Assembly (NCBI RefSeq): GCF_910585425.1
Contig: NZ_CAJUCP010000003.1
Location: 1-64,000 of the forward strand
Origin: an uncultured Acetatifactor sp.
Lineage (GTDB): Bacteria > Bacillota > Clostridia > Lachnospirales > Lachnospiraceae
Direction of reading: 5' to 3'
Length of the DNA: 64,000 nt
Notes under the pieces: generated by a model
Told to the model about the DNA's origin: nothing
Database searches by the model: none
What the model saw: the letters and a program-made list of their open reading frames with translations, nothing else
Translations under genes and position numbers: made by a program
Shown: one piece after another, positions 15,888-25,063 of the stretch
How the letters are laid out: each line of letters opens with the position of its first letter
Numbering within the stretch: the first letter of the stretch is position 1

Positions 15888-17618
15888 GTGAAGCCTTTTC
15901 GATTCAGATCCATAAAAGGAAAGATCATCGTGATGGTGATCCTCAGTGCATGCACCTCCATTCTGCTCTTCTCCGTATTCACGTTCCGCAATATCGCCAG
16001 GCGCTTCGACAGCACCATTGAGGAGAGCTATCAGATGGGCCTGAACGGGGTGGGAGAGAAGTTCGGCCAGGCCCTGGAGGAAATGCACAGGGTGGCTTCC
16101 GGGCTGACCTATAAGGGAGGCATCATCGTGCAGGTGGAGGATTATCTTATGACATCGGAGGTGCTGCGGCGGAGAGAACTGGCGAACCGGATTATGGAGC
16201 AGCTATGCCTGTATGATTTCCAGAGCCAGGTGGTGGGGAATATCTGTTTCTGCTTTCCGGGAGAGGGGAAGGGCGTCATTCTCTCCAATGCCAGCTTCAT
16301 GCTGCCTGCACCGGACAGGCCGATTTTTTTCAGGAGACAGCCCTACACGGAGTTCCTGATTCCGGCAGACGCTTCAGGGAAAGGGGATTTCGTGCTGTCC
16401 CTTGCGCGCTGGGCGGGAAATGTGGATGGCCGCGATTTCTATGTCTATATGGAGAGCGATTCCGATTTCCTGAGGGACCTGTTTTCCCAGCTACAGGATA
16501 GCAACGGGGAACAGCTTCCTGTCTGCCTGGTGGATGCTGCGGGGAAGGTGCTCTACGCTGCCGGGGAATCTCCGGCGGTTGTGGGGGAGGGCTTTCCGGA
16601 GGAGGAAATGCAGAAGTCCTTTGTGCCTTTTCTATATTCCGGTGAGGAGTGGGGGCTGTACCTGTGCGTGCCCAGAGGGGATTATCAGAGACTCTACGCT
16701 TCCGTCTTTCTGGAAGTGGTCATGATCATTCTGGTCTACGCCTTTTTCTCCGCGCTGATGGCATTTGCCATCTACCGCGCCGCATACAGGCCCCTGGATG
16801 CCTTCACGAAGGAGCTGTCTAAGGGGGAGAGGGCGGGGCTTCATGGACACGGCGCGTCCCAGAGCAGGGAATTCGGGGAATACTGGGACAAGATAGAGGA
16901 GATGAGGATAGAAATCTGTCGTCTGGTCTCCCGGGTGGAGCAGGAGGGCAGGCAGAAAACATATCTGGAGAACCAGTTGCTTCTGAGCAGGATCAATCCT
17001 CATTTCATCCACAATACGCTGAACAGCATCGGGCTGCAGGCAGCCGGGCAGGGCGAAGAGGATCTGGCGGAGACGCTGCGTGCGTTGAACAATCTTCTGT
17101 ACCATAATCTCGGAAAGAACAGGGTGACTCTGCTGCGGGATGAGCTTCGGGCCGCGGAGGATTATGTTTACCTGCAGCACAGGATACAGAAATTTGTATT
17201 TGAAAAGGAAATCGATCTGCCGGAGCGCCTGATGGACATGCAGATGCCTGGATTCGTGCTGCAGCCTGTCATCGAGAACTGCTTTCAACATGGAGGGACG
17301 CTGGACCTGAAGATTAGCCTGGAGGCTTTTTTGAGCAGGAATCAGCTTTGGCTGGTGGTCGAAGACAACGGACAGGGCATCAGCAAAGAAAAGGAGGAAC
17401 AGTTGAACCGGCAGTTCCTGGCAGTGTCGGCAGGCGGCGGAATAGGGCTTGGCTATGTCAGCCTGGCGCTGAAGATGTTCTTCGGGGACAGCGTTACCCT
17501 GACTGCGGGTACAGGAAGGGAGGGCTGCGGCACCAGGATTGCTATCTGTATCCAGACAGGACAGGCGCAGGAGAAAAAGGAGGGTGGGCATGCTGAGGGT
17601 TTTGATCGTGGACGATGA
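15888..17618 (+). CDS. YesM-like sensor histidine kinase
   Basis: About 576 residues from GTG 15888, preceded by AAGGAGGGGG; an ATG at 15819 is in frame but lacks a ribosome site. First membrane helix IVMVILSACTSILLFSVF, an extracellular sensor, second helix near VVMIILVYAFFSALMAFAIY, HAMP-like linker, His_kinase motif INPHFIHNTLNSIGLQA, then ATPase boxes QPVIENCFQHGG, VVEDNGQGIS and GGGIGLGYVSLALKMFFG. It probably senses a sugar and phosphorylates the overlapping YesN-type regulator (29-base overlap). Confidence 0.92.
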   Translation: MKPFRFRSIKGKIIVMVILSACTSILLFSVFTFRNIARRFDSTIEESYQMGLNGVGEKFGQALEEMHRVASGLTYKGGIIVQVEDYLMTSEVLRRRELANRIMEQLCLYDFQSQVVGNICFCFPGEGKGVILSNASFMLPAPDRPIFFRRQPYTEFLIPADASGKGDFVLSLARWAGNVDGRDFYVYMESDSDFLRDLFSQLQDSNGEQLPVCLVDAAGKVLYAAGESPAVVGEGFPEEEMQKSFVPFLYSGEEWGLYLCVPRGDYQRLYASVFLEVVMIILVYAFFSALMAFAIYRAAYRPLDAFTKELSKGERAGLHGHGASQSREFGEYWDKIEEMRIEICRLVSRVEQEGRQKTYLENQLLLSRINPHFIHNTLNSIGLQAAGQGEEDLAETLRALNNLLYHNLGKNRVTLLRDELRAAEDYVYLQHRIQKFVFEKEIDLPERLMDMQMPGFVLQPVIENCFQHGGTLDLKISLEAFLSRNQLWLVVEDNGQGISKEKEEQLNRQFLAVSAGGGIGLGYVSLALKMFFGDSVTLTAGTGREGCGTRIAICIQTGQAQEKKEGGHAEGFDRGR

Positions 17619-18980
17619 GCCGTTGGTGCGCACGGGGATCCGATACCGCATTCCCTGGGGGGAATACCGGATGCAGGTGGTGGCGGAGGCTGGCAGCGTG
17701 CAGGAGGCGATTGCCGTGCTGCAGGGGCAGGAGATAGATGTAGTCTTCACAGACATTGTGATGCCGGGGGGAACGGCCTGGAACTGCTGCAGTGGCTGCG
17801 GGAGAACCATCCCTTCATCACCTCTGTGGTGCTCAGCTATTATGATGAGTTCAGCTATATCCAGGGTGCGCTGCGGCTTGGCACGGCGGACTATATCGTG
17901 AAGACGGAGCTGGATTCCCCCTATTCCATTCAATTCATGAAGGGGATTGAGGAAAAGGCCCTGCGCAATCGGCAGAACCACCAAAAGCTCCAGGAGCCTC
18001 AGAGCAGCAGGGAGGCGCTCAGCGCCGTGGCGGTGGTGGGACTGGAGCAGAAGGCGCTTGCCCTGCGCCAGGAGGATATGCTGGCGGCGAAGGCCCATTA
18101 CCCTGTCAGCCGCAATTCCTGGCTGCTGCTATATGAAGGCGAACTGGGGGAGGACAGGCTTCTGGAGATGGAACAGCAATATGGAAGGGAGGGGATACTG
18201 CTGACCTTCGACAGGACGGATATCTCCACAGTGGATTTGATACTGGCGGTGAATCTGTTCCTCTCCCGGGACTTCTTCTATGAAAGGCTGCCCAATTTGA
18301 GCGTCTATTCGGCGGACGCCCACAGCATTTTAGGGCATTCGGAGAGTCTCAGCGGCCCCAGATACGTCAGGGTGGAGGAAGAGCTTTCTTCCATGCAGTG
18401 GATCTGGGATGCCGGGCGCATGGAGGAGATGCTGGAAACAATCCGCCGCTCCAGGCTGCTGCCTCCGGTTATCTACAATCTGTTTTACTGCGTACAGATT
18501 CAGTGGAACCATTTCTTTCCGCAGAAGGATATCCCGGCCATGTTCCCGCTGACGGGGATCCACTGGTGGTATCAGTGGGTGGAATGGCTGAACAATTTCC
18601 GGATATTTGCCACCACTCAGAGCAGGCTGAGCTCCTATTCCCCGGAGGTGGTTTCCGCCATACAGAACCTGATGCTGTGGATAGACCAGCATTTTACGGA
18701 AGAAATCACGCTGACTGATGCTTCGAAGCAGGTCAGCGTCAGCCCGAATTATCTGAGCCGCTGCTTTAAGGATATCACCGGCAAGCGCTTTAACCAGTAT
18801 GTGCGGGACCAGAGGATTGCCTGTTCCAAGAAGATGCTCTTACAGAGCAGGCTGCCCATCCGGAAGATTGCGGAATTGTGCGGATTCCAGGACCAGTTTT
18901 ATTTCAATAAGGTGTTCAAGAAGGCGGTGGGGGAGACTCCAAGCAGCTTTCGGCAGAGCCACCGGAGAGATATGCAATAG
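17590..18980 (+). pseudogene. YesN-like AraC-family response regulator, frameshifted in a G run
   Basis: Reading frame 1 from ATG 17590 (RBS AAAAAGGAGGG) gives a receiver domain start: LRVLIVDDEPLVRTGIRYRI and the phospho-site VVFTDIVMPGG (Asp55 region). After a run of six G at 17766-17771 the frame must shift to read NGLELLQWLRENHPFI and onward to 18980. The C-terminus has two AraC-type helix-turn-helices (ITLTDASKQVSVSPNYLSRCFKDITG and PIRKIAELCGFQDQFYFNKVFKKAVGETPSSFR). A seventh G would restore the gene. Either a real mutation, phase variation or a sequencing error; all other parts look conserved. Confidence 0.85.
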
Positions 18981-19158
18981 CACTGCTTTTCCGCTGCTCT
19001 GGGCGCATATGACCGTTATCGAGGGAAAGGCATCTCTTCGGAGGCACTTTTTACGGAGTCGGTTAAATTAGTTAATTTCGTAAAAGCTATGGAAAATCAG
19101 GAGAAAAACAGTTATAATTTACATATCAGAAATCAAACTTCCAAAGGAGGATTCCGAC

Positions 19159-20643
19159 ATGAACAATTTACCGCAAATAAAAATCGGTATCGTAGCCGTC
19201 AGCCGCGACTGCTTCCCCGAGAGCCTGTCCGTGAACAGGAGGAAAGCCCTGGTAGAGGCCTACACCGCGAAGTACGATGCGGCCGCCGTCTACGAGTGCC
19301 CCGTGTGCATCGTGGAGAGCGAGATTCACATGGTACAGGCCCTGGAGGACATCAAGGCGAACGGCTGCAATGCCCTGTGCGTATACCTGGGGAACTTCGG
19401 CCCTGAAATCTCCGAGACCCTTCTGGCCAAGCATTTCGACGGTCCCGCCATGTACATCGCGGCTGCCGAGGAGAGCCAGAACGACCTGGTGGGCGGCAGG
19501 GGCGACGCCTACTGCGGCATGCTCAACGCCAGCTATAACCTGAAGCTGCGCAATGTGAAGGCATACATACCCGAGAATCCCGTGGGCACCGCGGCGGAGT
19601 GCGCCGACAGGATCCACGAGTTCATCCCCATCGCAAGGGCCATCGTGGGACTGAGCAGCCTGAAGATCATCTCCTTCGGCCCCAGGCCCCTGAACTTCCT
19701 GGCCTGCAACGCGCCCATCAAGCAGCTCTACAACCTGGGCGTGGAGATTGAGGAGAACTCCGAGCTGGATCTCTTCGAGGCCTTCAAGAAGCACGAGGGG
19801 GACGAGAGGATCCCCGCCAAGGTGAAGGAGATGGAGGAGGAGCTGGGCGCAGGCAACAAGAAGCCCGAAATCCTGCCCAAGCTGGCCCAGTACGAGCTGA
19901 CCTTGCTTGACTGGATCGAGGCCCACAGGGGATACCGCAAGTACGTGGCCATCGCCGGGAAATGCTGGCCCGCTTTCCAGACCCAGTTCGGCTTCGTGCC
20001 CTGCTATGTGAACAGCCGCCTGACGGGAATGGGCATCCCCGTGTCCTGCGAGGTGGACATCTACGGGTGCCTCAGCGAGTTCATCGGCACCTGCGTCAGC
20101 GAGGACGCGGTCACGCTGCTGGACATCAACAATACCGTGCCCGACGACATGTACGAGGATGCCATCAACGGCAAGTTCAGCTATACCCACAACGACACCT
20201 TCATGGGCTTCCACTGCGGCAACACCAATACCAGGAAGCTGTCCTCCTGCAGCATGAAGTACCAGATGATCATGGCCAGGACGCTGCCCGAGGAAGTGAC
20301 CCAGGGAACCCTGGAGGGAGACATCATCCCCGGGGACATCACCTTCTACCGCCTGCAGTCCACCGCGGACAACAAGCTGCGGGCCTACATCGCCCAGGGC
20401 GAGGTGCTCCCGGTGGCCACCAAGTCCTTCGGCGGCATCGGCGTGTTCGCCATCCCGGAGATGGGCCGCTTCTACCGCCATGTACTGATCGAGAAGAACT
20501 ATCCTCATCACGGTGCGGTGGCCTTCGGCCATTTCGGCAAGGCCCTGTACGAGGTGTTCAAGTACATCGGCGTGCCGGTGGAGGATCTGAACTACAACCA
20601 GCCCAAGGGCGTGCTGTATCCTACGGAGAACCCCTTCGCGTAA
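19159..20643 (+). CDS. L-fucose/L-arabinose isomerase family protein
   Basis: 494 residues. N-terminal Rossmann-like domain (IKIGIVAVSRDCFPESL, CNALCVYLGNFGPEI), central GGRGDAYCGMLNASYNLKLR, metal-site type segments CEVDIYGCLSEFI and DINNTVPDDMYEDA, and a C-terminal domain with KYPHHGAVAFGHFGK-like residues. Such enzymes interconvert aldoses and ketoses using manganese. It is shorter than classical FucI (~590) and close to AraA in length, so the substrate is uncertain. RBS AAAGGAGG. It lies downstream of the YesMN genes and probably belongs to the same sugar pathway. Confidence 0.85.
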   Translation: MNNLPQIKIGIVAVSRDCFPESLSVNRRKALVEAYTAKYDAAAVYECPVCIVESEIHMVQALEDIKANGCNALCVYLGNFGPEISETLLAKHFDGPAMYIAAAEESQNDLVGGRGDAYCGMLNASYNLKLRNVKAYIPENPVGTAAECADRIHEFIPIARAIVGLSSLKIISFGPRPLNFLACNAPIKQLYNLGVEIEENSELDLFEAFKKHEGDERIPAKVKEMEEELGAGNKKPEILPKLAQYELTLLDWIEAHRGYRKYVAIAGKCWPAFQTQFGFVPCYVNSRLTGMGIPVSCEVDIYGCLSEFIGTCVSEDAVTLLDINNTVPDDMYEDAINGKFSYTHNDTFMGFHCGNTNTRKLSSCSMKYQMIMARTLPEEVTQGTLEGDIIPGDITFYRLQSTADNKLRAYIAQGEVLPVATKSFGGIGVFAIPEMGRFYRHVLIEKNYPHHGAVAFGHFGKALYEVFKYIGVPVEDLNYNQPKGVLYPTENPFA

Positions 20644-20704
20644 GCTGCTTTCAAGGCGCGGACCAGGGGGCTGCCTGACAGAGACAATTGAAAAATAATT
20701 CCCG

Positions 20705-20746
20705 CAGCTTCCGCTGATTGACGCAATCTGTCAGCGGAAGCTGTTC
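20705..20746 (+). terminator. Terminator of the isomerase gene
   Basis: Perfect 13-bp stem, arm CAGCTTCCGCTGA (20705-20717) with its complement at 20731-20743, followed by TTCCTTT. Confidence 0.8.
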
Positions 20747-20810
20747 CTTTCTGCAATGAATCCAATGACTTCGATGCACAGGGAAAGATTTGCATGAAAA
20801 TCTTAAAAGC

Positions 20811-20857
20811 AAAAGGCCTGTGACGCCCCGCGCCTCCGCGCAGGAAAATCACAGGCC
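20811..20857 (-). terminator. Terminator of the small membrane peptide gene
   Basis: Stem GGCCTGTGA/TCACAGGCC (20815-20823 with 20849-20857); on the minus strand it is followed by TTTTGCTTTT. Confidence 0.8.
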
Positions 20858-20906
20858 CTGTCTGTGCGATGCCGGTTTCCGGACTGTGCCGGAAGGGACA
20901 GCGTAC

Positions 20907-21020
20907 TCAATCCTCCGAATCGTCCACATCCGCCGCCACAGCCGATACCACGCTGGATACCACCGATATGACCACCGCGATGATGATGATCAGCAAACCT
21001 CCGCCTAATACAATGAACAT
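20907..21020 (-). CDS. 37-residue single-pass membrane peptide
   Basis: ATG 21020 follows CAGGAGG with an 8-base gap. The product starts MFIVLGGGLLIIIIAVVIS and ends with an acidic tail DVDDSED. One hydrophobic helix (residues 2-30) and a charged cytoplasmic or external end. A strong terminator lies 50 bases after the stop, so it is a discrete monocistronic unit. Function unknown; it resembles regulatory or stress membrane peptides only in size. Confidence 0.65.
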   Translation of the reverse strand: MFIVLGGGLLIIIIAVVISVVSSVVSAVAADVDDSED

Positions 21021-21226
21021 GATGAAATCCTCCTGTCAGAGACCATTCTACCATATCCGGCAGAAGATCTCAACAGATTTTAATGCCCTCAGAGGAAAAT
21101 ATGCCGAAATTATCCTGTCCTTTGGCGAATAATGGTTGTGTCCGGGCGTTCTTTTTGGTATTATGTACATGTTCAGACAGGATTGGCGGCTTTTGCGCTT
21201 TCAGCGAAGCGAAAGGAATGTGGAAA

Positions 21227-22261
21227 ATGGTTACGATTTCCCTGTGCATGATTGTGAAAAATGAGGAAAAGATTCTGGAGAGGTGCCTGGACAGCGTGGC
21301 CGACCTGGTAGACGAGATCGTCATCGCGGACACGGGCTCCACGGACGCCACCAGGGAGATAGCAAAGCGCTATACGGAGAAGGTCTATGACTTCCCGTGG
21401 ACGGACGATTTCAGCGCTGCCAGGAATTTTGTGTTCTCCAGGGCCACTCAGGAATATATATATTCTGCGGACGCGGATGAGGTGGTCTCCCCGGAGAACA
21501 GGGAGCGGTTCCGGCGGCTGAAGGAGACGCTGCTGCCGGAGATCGAGATCGTACAGATGAAGTACGCCAACCAGCTCCAGTTCGGCACGGTGTACAATTT
21601 CGATGAGGAGTACCGGCCCAAACTGTTCAAAAGAAAACGGGATTTCGTGTGGGAGGCTCCGATCCACGAGACGGTGCGGTTGGAGCCGGTGGTGTATGAC
21701 AGCGACATCGTCATCACCCATCTGCCGGGGGAATCCCATGCCAAGCGGGACCTGGCCAATTTCCATAAGCACTGCCAGGAGGGCTACCGCCTTCCCAAAA
21801 GGCTTCTGGGCCTCTATGCCAGGGAGCTGCTGCTGGCCGGTGACGAGGAAGATTTCCTCCAGGCGGCGGAGACGTTCATGGAGGCCGCCGCGGACAACGG
21901 GCGGGACGGGGAGGAGATGGCCCAGGCCTGCTGCGTGGTGGCGAAGGCGGCCAGGCTGGCGGGGGATACGGTGAATTTCTTCAAATATGCCTGCAAGGTG
22001 ATCGCCCAGGAGGCGTGTTCGGAGATATGCTGCGAGATGGGGCATTTCTATGAGGCGCTTTCCGACTGGGAGGAGGCGGCTGTCTGGTACTACAATGCTG
22101 TCTACGAGACCCAGCCCATACTGGCCCTGCAGGCAGGCGGCAGGGAGAGCCTGGAGGGGCTGATTCGCTGCTATGAGGCTTATGGATGCCCGGAGCAGGC
22201 GGAGATCTACCGGGAGGAGCTGCGAAACAGGGGAGCCGCCGGGGAGGGCGCCGGACGATGA
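21227..22261 (+). CDS. Family 2 glycosyltransferase with C-terminal helical (TPR-like) repeats
   Basis: About 344 residues from ATG 21227 (AAGGA 11 bases upstream). GT-A fold: TISLCMIVKNEEKILERCLDSV, DEIVIADTGSTDATREIA, and metal-binding YSADADEVV. Such soluble GT2 proteins of Firmicutes add sugars to proteins or glycopeptides. After about 190 the chain is helical and repetitive (AAETFMEAAADNGRDGEEM, WEEAAVWYYNAVYETQP), typical of TPR-like repeats. Its stop is followed at once by the HisC gene, so they may be co-transcribed. Confidence 0.85.
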   Translation: MVTISLCMIVKNEEKILERCLDSVADLVDEIVIADTGSTDATREIAKRYTEKVYDFPWTDDFSAARNFVFSRATQEYIYSADADEVVSPENRERFRRLKETLLPEIEIVQMKYANQLQFGTVYNFDEEYRPKLFKRKRDFVWEAPIHETVRLEPVVYDSDIVITHLPGESHAKRDLANFHKHCQEGYRLPKRLLGLYARELLLAGDEEDFLQAAETFMEAAADNGRDGEEMAQACCVVAKAARLAGDTVNFFKYACKVIAQEACSEICCEMGHFYEALSDWEEAAVWYYNAVYETQPILALQAGGRESLEGLIRCYEAYGCPEQAEIYREELRNRGAAGEGAGR

Positions 22262-22282
22262 CGCGGGTAGCCGCAGTGCCGC

Positions 22283-23428
22283 ATGTGGAGCGGCAGCCTG
22301 AAAGCGTTGCGGGCCCACAGGAAAAAACAGCCTGTAGAGGAAGAGGCGAGAAAGAAGGACGATGAATTGAGCTGGGAAGAAAATGTACGGAGAGTTGTGC
22401 CCTATGTGGCCGGAGAGCAGCCCAACAAGCCGGGCATGATCAAGCTGAACACCAATGAATGCCCCTATCCCCCCGCGCCGGGGGTGGAGCGGCTGCTGAA
22501 GCGGATGGACTATAGCGCACTGCGCCTGTACCCGGATCCGGACACAGGGGTCCTGGTGGAGGCGCTGGCGGAATATTATCATGTGAGCCCCGGGCAGGTG
22601 TTCGTGGGCGTGGGCTCGGACGATGTGATCTCCATGGCGTTCATGACCTTTTTCAACGGCAGGCGGCCCATCCTGTTCCCGGACGTGACCTATTCCTTCT
22701 ACGACGTATGGGCGAACCTGCACGGAATTCCGTACAGGACATGTCCGCTGGACGAAGACTGGCACATCCGGCCGGAAGATTACAGGCAGCCGAACGGCGG
22801 CATAATCTTCCCCAATCCCAATGCCCCCACGGGCCTGGCGGAGCGGCTGGAGACAGTGGAGAGGATCGTCCGGGCCAACCGGGACGTGGTGGTGATGGTG
22901 GATGAGGCCTATGTGGACTTCGGGGGCAGGAGCGCGCTTCCCCTGGTGGAGAAGTACGATAACCTGCTGGTGGTGCAGACCTTCTCCAAATCCCGCTCCA
23001 TGGCAGGGCTGCGCATCGGATTCTGCATCGGCAGCGAGAAGCTGATCGGGTATCTGAATGACGTGAAGTTCTCCTTCAATTCCTATACCATGAATCTGCC
23101 AGCCCAGCTGCTGGGGGCGGAGGCGGTGCGGGACGATGTCTATTTCAAGGCGGTCACGGCCAGGATCGTGGCCACCAGGGAGCGGGTCAAGAGGGAGCTT
23201 AGGGCCCTTGGATTCACCTTCCCGGATTCGAAAGCGAATTTCGTCTTCGCCTCCCATGAGGCGATTCCCGCGCAGCAGATCTTCCAGGCGCTGCGGGAGG
23301 CGGACATCTACGTGCGCTACTGGAACAAGCCGCGGATATCCGATTCCCTGCGCATCACCATCGGAACGGAGGAGCAGATGGACCGGCTGCTTTCGTTTTT
23401 GAGGGAGTATGTGGATGCCTGCCGGTGA
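22283..23428 (+). CDS. hisC: Histidinol-phosphate aminotransferase
   Basis: Fold-type I PLP aminotransferase. Substrate and cofactor residues: LNTNECPYPPAP, PNPNAPTG, VDEAYVDF and the PLP lysine in QTFSKSRSMAGLRIGF (around residue 235). It converts imidazole-acetol phosphate to histidinol phosphate in histidine synthesis, though the family also includes enzymes acting on other amino acids and cell-surface sugars' precursors. The natural family start is SWEENVRRVVPYV; a TTG at 22367 behind AAGAAGGAC may be the true start. No other his genes are nearby. Confidence 0.85.
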   Translation: MWSGSLKALRAHRKKQPVEEEARKKDDELSWEENVRRVVPYVAGEQPNKPGMIKLNTNECPYPPAPGVERLLKRMDYSALRLYPDPDTGVLVEALAEYYHVSPGQVFVGVGSDDVISMAFMTFFNGRRPILFPDVTYSFYDVWANLHGIPYRTCPLDEDWHIRPEDYRQPNGGIIFPNPNAPTGLAERLETVERIVRANRDVVVMVDEAYVDFGGRSALPLVEKYDNLLVVQTFSKSRSMAGLRIGFCIGSEKLIGYLNDVKFSFNSYTMNLPAQLLGAEAVRDDVYFKAVTARIVATRERVKRELRALGFTFPDSKANFVFASHEAIPAQQIFQALREADIYVRYWNKPRISDSLRITIGTEEQMDRLLSFLREYVDACR

Positions 23429-23488
23429 GGGCGCGATTGTAGAAAGCATAAAATAATAAGCATAAAATAAAAAAGAATGGAGATTGTC

Positions 23489-23965
23489 ATGCTGAAGAAA
23501 TATCTGTTTGTGTTTTTTGTTTCCATGGTGCCGTTGATTGAGCTGAGGGCGGCTGTGCCCATCGCCCTGGGCATGGACCTGCCGGTGATTCCCAGCTACA
23601 TCGTCTGTATCCTGGGGAACATGCTCCCGGTTCCCATCATATACCTGTTCGCCCGAAAGGTCCTGGAGTGGGGCGCAGACAAGCCTGTCATCGGAAAGTT
23701 CTTTACCTTCTGCCTGGAAAAGGGGCATAAGGGAGGGGAGAAGCTGAAGGAAAAGGCGGGCAGAGGCCTGTTCGTGGCGCTGCTGCTCTTTGTGGGGATC
23801 CCGCTGCCCGGGACCGGGGCCTGGACAGGGACTCTGGCGGCAAGCCTGCTGGATATGGATTTCAAGTCCAGCGTGATCGCGGTGCTGTTCGGCGTAGTGC
23901 TGGCAGGCATCATCATGGGACTGGCCAGCGCAGGGCTGCTGGGGGCGCTGGGCGTGCTGTTCTAG
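23489..23965 (+). CDS. Small multidrug export family membrane protein
   Basis: About 158 residues, four hydrophobic segments: KYLFVFFVSMVPLIELRAAVP, IPSYIVCILGNMLPVPIIYLF, LFVALLLFVGIPLPGTGAWTG and VIAVLFGVVLAGIIMGLAS. The motifs P-L-I-E-L-R and G-I-P-L-P-G-T-G-A-W identify the Sm_multidrug_ex family. ATG 23489 has GGAG seven bases upstream; an ATG at 23477 is also in frame. The export role is taken from the family name and is not well tested. Confidence 0.85.
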   Translation: MLKKYLFVFFVSMVPLIELRAAVPIALGMDLPVIPSYIVCILGNMLPVPIIYLFARKVLEWGADKPVIGKFFTFCLEKGHKGGEKLKEKAGRGLFVALLLFVGIPLPGTGAWTGTLAASLLDMDFKSSVIAVLFGVVLAGIIMGLASAGLLGALGVLF

Positions 23966-24055
23966 GGCTGGCAGATTTTTACATTAATGGGGGTCAGGGA
24001 AATGCCGATATATAGATTGCCAAAAAATCATTGACAATTTGAAGGAGAAAATCTG

Positions 24056-25060
24056 ATGAAGAAAGTCCCCGTACAGATCTGCATTTTTTTGATTCTCATG
24101 CTGGCCCTGGCATCCTGCGGCCGGGCACAGACCGCACCGGAACAGGAGGGCACAGCGCCTGTGGAGACGCCGGAGCCTGCGCCTGCCCGGCCGGAGACGG
24201 AAGAGGAGCTGCGCCAGGCCATCGCCCGGGCCGGAGACGGAGAGGAAGCGCTGGAGGCGAAGCGGGAATACTATGAGCGGCTGCTGGCCATGGATGCCTT
24301 TCAGGAGGCGGATTACACGGCCCTGGCACAGGTATATGCCGATATGGGGGAGGCGGCGCTGCACAGAGAGACCCTGTCCAGGGTGCTGCGGCTCTATCCT
24401 TCCAGGGAATATGCCGGACAGGTAAGCGCTATCGTGGTGCAGGCAAGCGGCGAGGACGAGGAGACGGCGGCACTGGCCCGGCAGATCATGGATGCGCTGG
24501 GCAGCGGGGACGCGGCGGCATTGCGGGAGCTGACGGCCCGGGAAGAATGGCAGCGGATCTTGCAGGGCGGAATGTCCGGAATCGAGACCAGGACCCGCTA
24601 TTGCCAGGGCGAGGACGTGCTGCAGATCGGGGCGGACGGCTCTTATGCGGAAATCACATGGCTGGGAGCGGAGGGCCGCTTCTGCTTTTATCAGGGGGAT
24701 GAGAACGGAGCCGTGCTGGGGGAGGCTGTCTTAAAAGAGGGCGGCTACAGCGGCGCGGTGACGGTGGCCTACAGCGACGGGGAGGGGAATCCGGTCCGCG
24801 CTTACAGCGCCACCCTGCAGGACGGCATCTGCGTGGAGGAGATCGGCATCGAGTACCAGGGAGTTACATATACAGGGAAGCTGAACGCCGACGGCACCAC
24901 CGCGGAGGAACAGTACCCGAAGGTCGCGGAGGCAGGCGGCGTGGTCTATGCGTATACCGGGGACGGGCAATCCTATCTGTACCAGGAGGACGCTGCACAG
25001 GAGACGTTCCGGCTGGACGCGGCCTGGCTGGGCCTGCCGGAATATGCGGAATGGAGGTAA
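24056..25060 (+). CDS. Lipoprotein with helical and MORN-like repeat regions
   Basis: 334 residues, RBS GAAGGAG. Signal peptide with lipobox LALASC (Cys21), a Glu/Pro-rich linker, then a helical segment (ETEEELRQAIARAGDGEEALEAKREYYERLLAM) like a TPR pair, and a C-terminal half rich in short strands reading like MORN or toxin-repeat hairpins (YSDGEGNPVRAYSATLQDG, YQGVTYTGKLNADGT). Stop is 3 bases before the metalloprotease start, so the two are coupled. It is probably a surface accessory for the protease; function not recognised. Confidence 0.8.
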   Translation: MKKVPVQICIFLILMLALASCGRAQTAPEQEGTAPVETPEPAPARPETEEELRQAIARAGDGEEALEAKREYYERLLAMDAFQEADYTALAQVYADMGEAALHRETLSRVLRLYPSREYAGQVSAIVVQASGEDEETAALARQIMDALGSGDAAALRELTAREEWQRILQGGMSGIETRTRYCQGEDVLQIGADGSYAEITWLGAEGRFCFYQGDENGAVLGEAVLKEGGYSGAVTVAYSDGEGNPVRAYSATLQDGICVEEIGIEYQGVTYTGKLNADGTTAEEQYPKVAEAGGVVYAYTGDGQSYLYQEDAAQETFRLDAAWLGLPEYAEWR

Positions 25061-25063
25061 GGG

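Noticed and set aside
16632..18098. 488-codon minus-strand frame
   Set aside because: Antisense of the YesM/YesN genes, without motifs.
19168..20532. 454-codon minus-strand frame
   Set aside because: Antisense shadow of the isomerase gene; composition is His/Gly/Val-rich with no recognisable domain.
21173..23728. 851-codon open frame on the minus strand
   Set aside because: It lies opposite three well-supported genes (GT2, hisC, exporter) and has no family motifs; the strong GC codon bias explains the missing stops.
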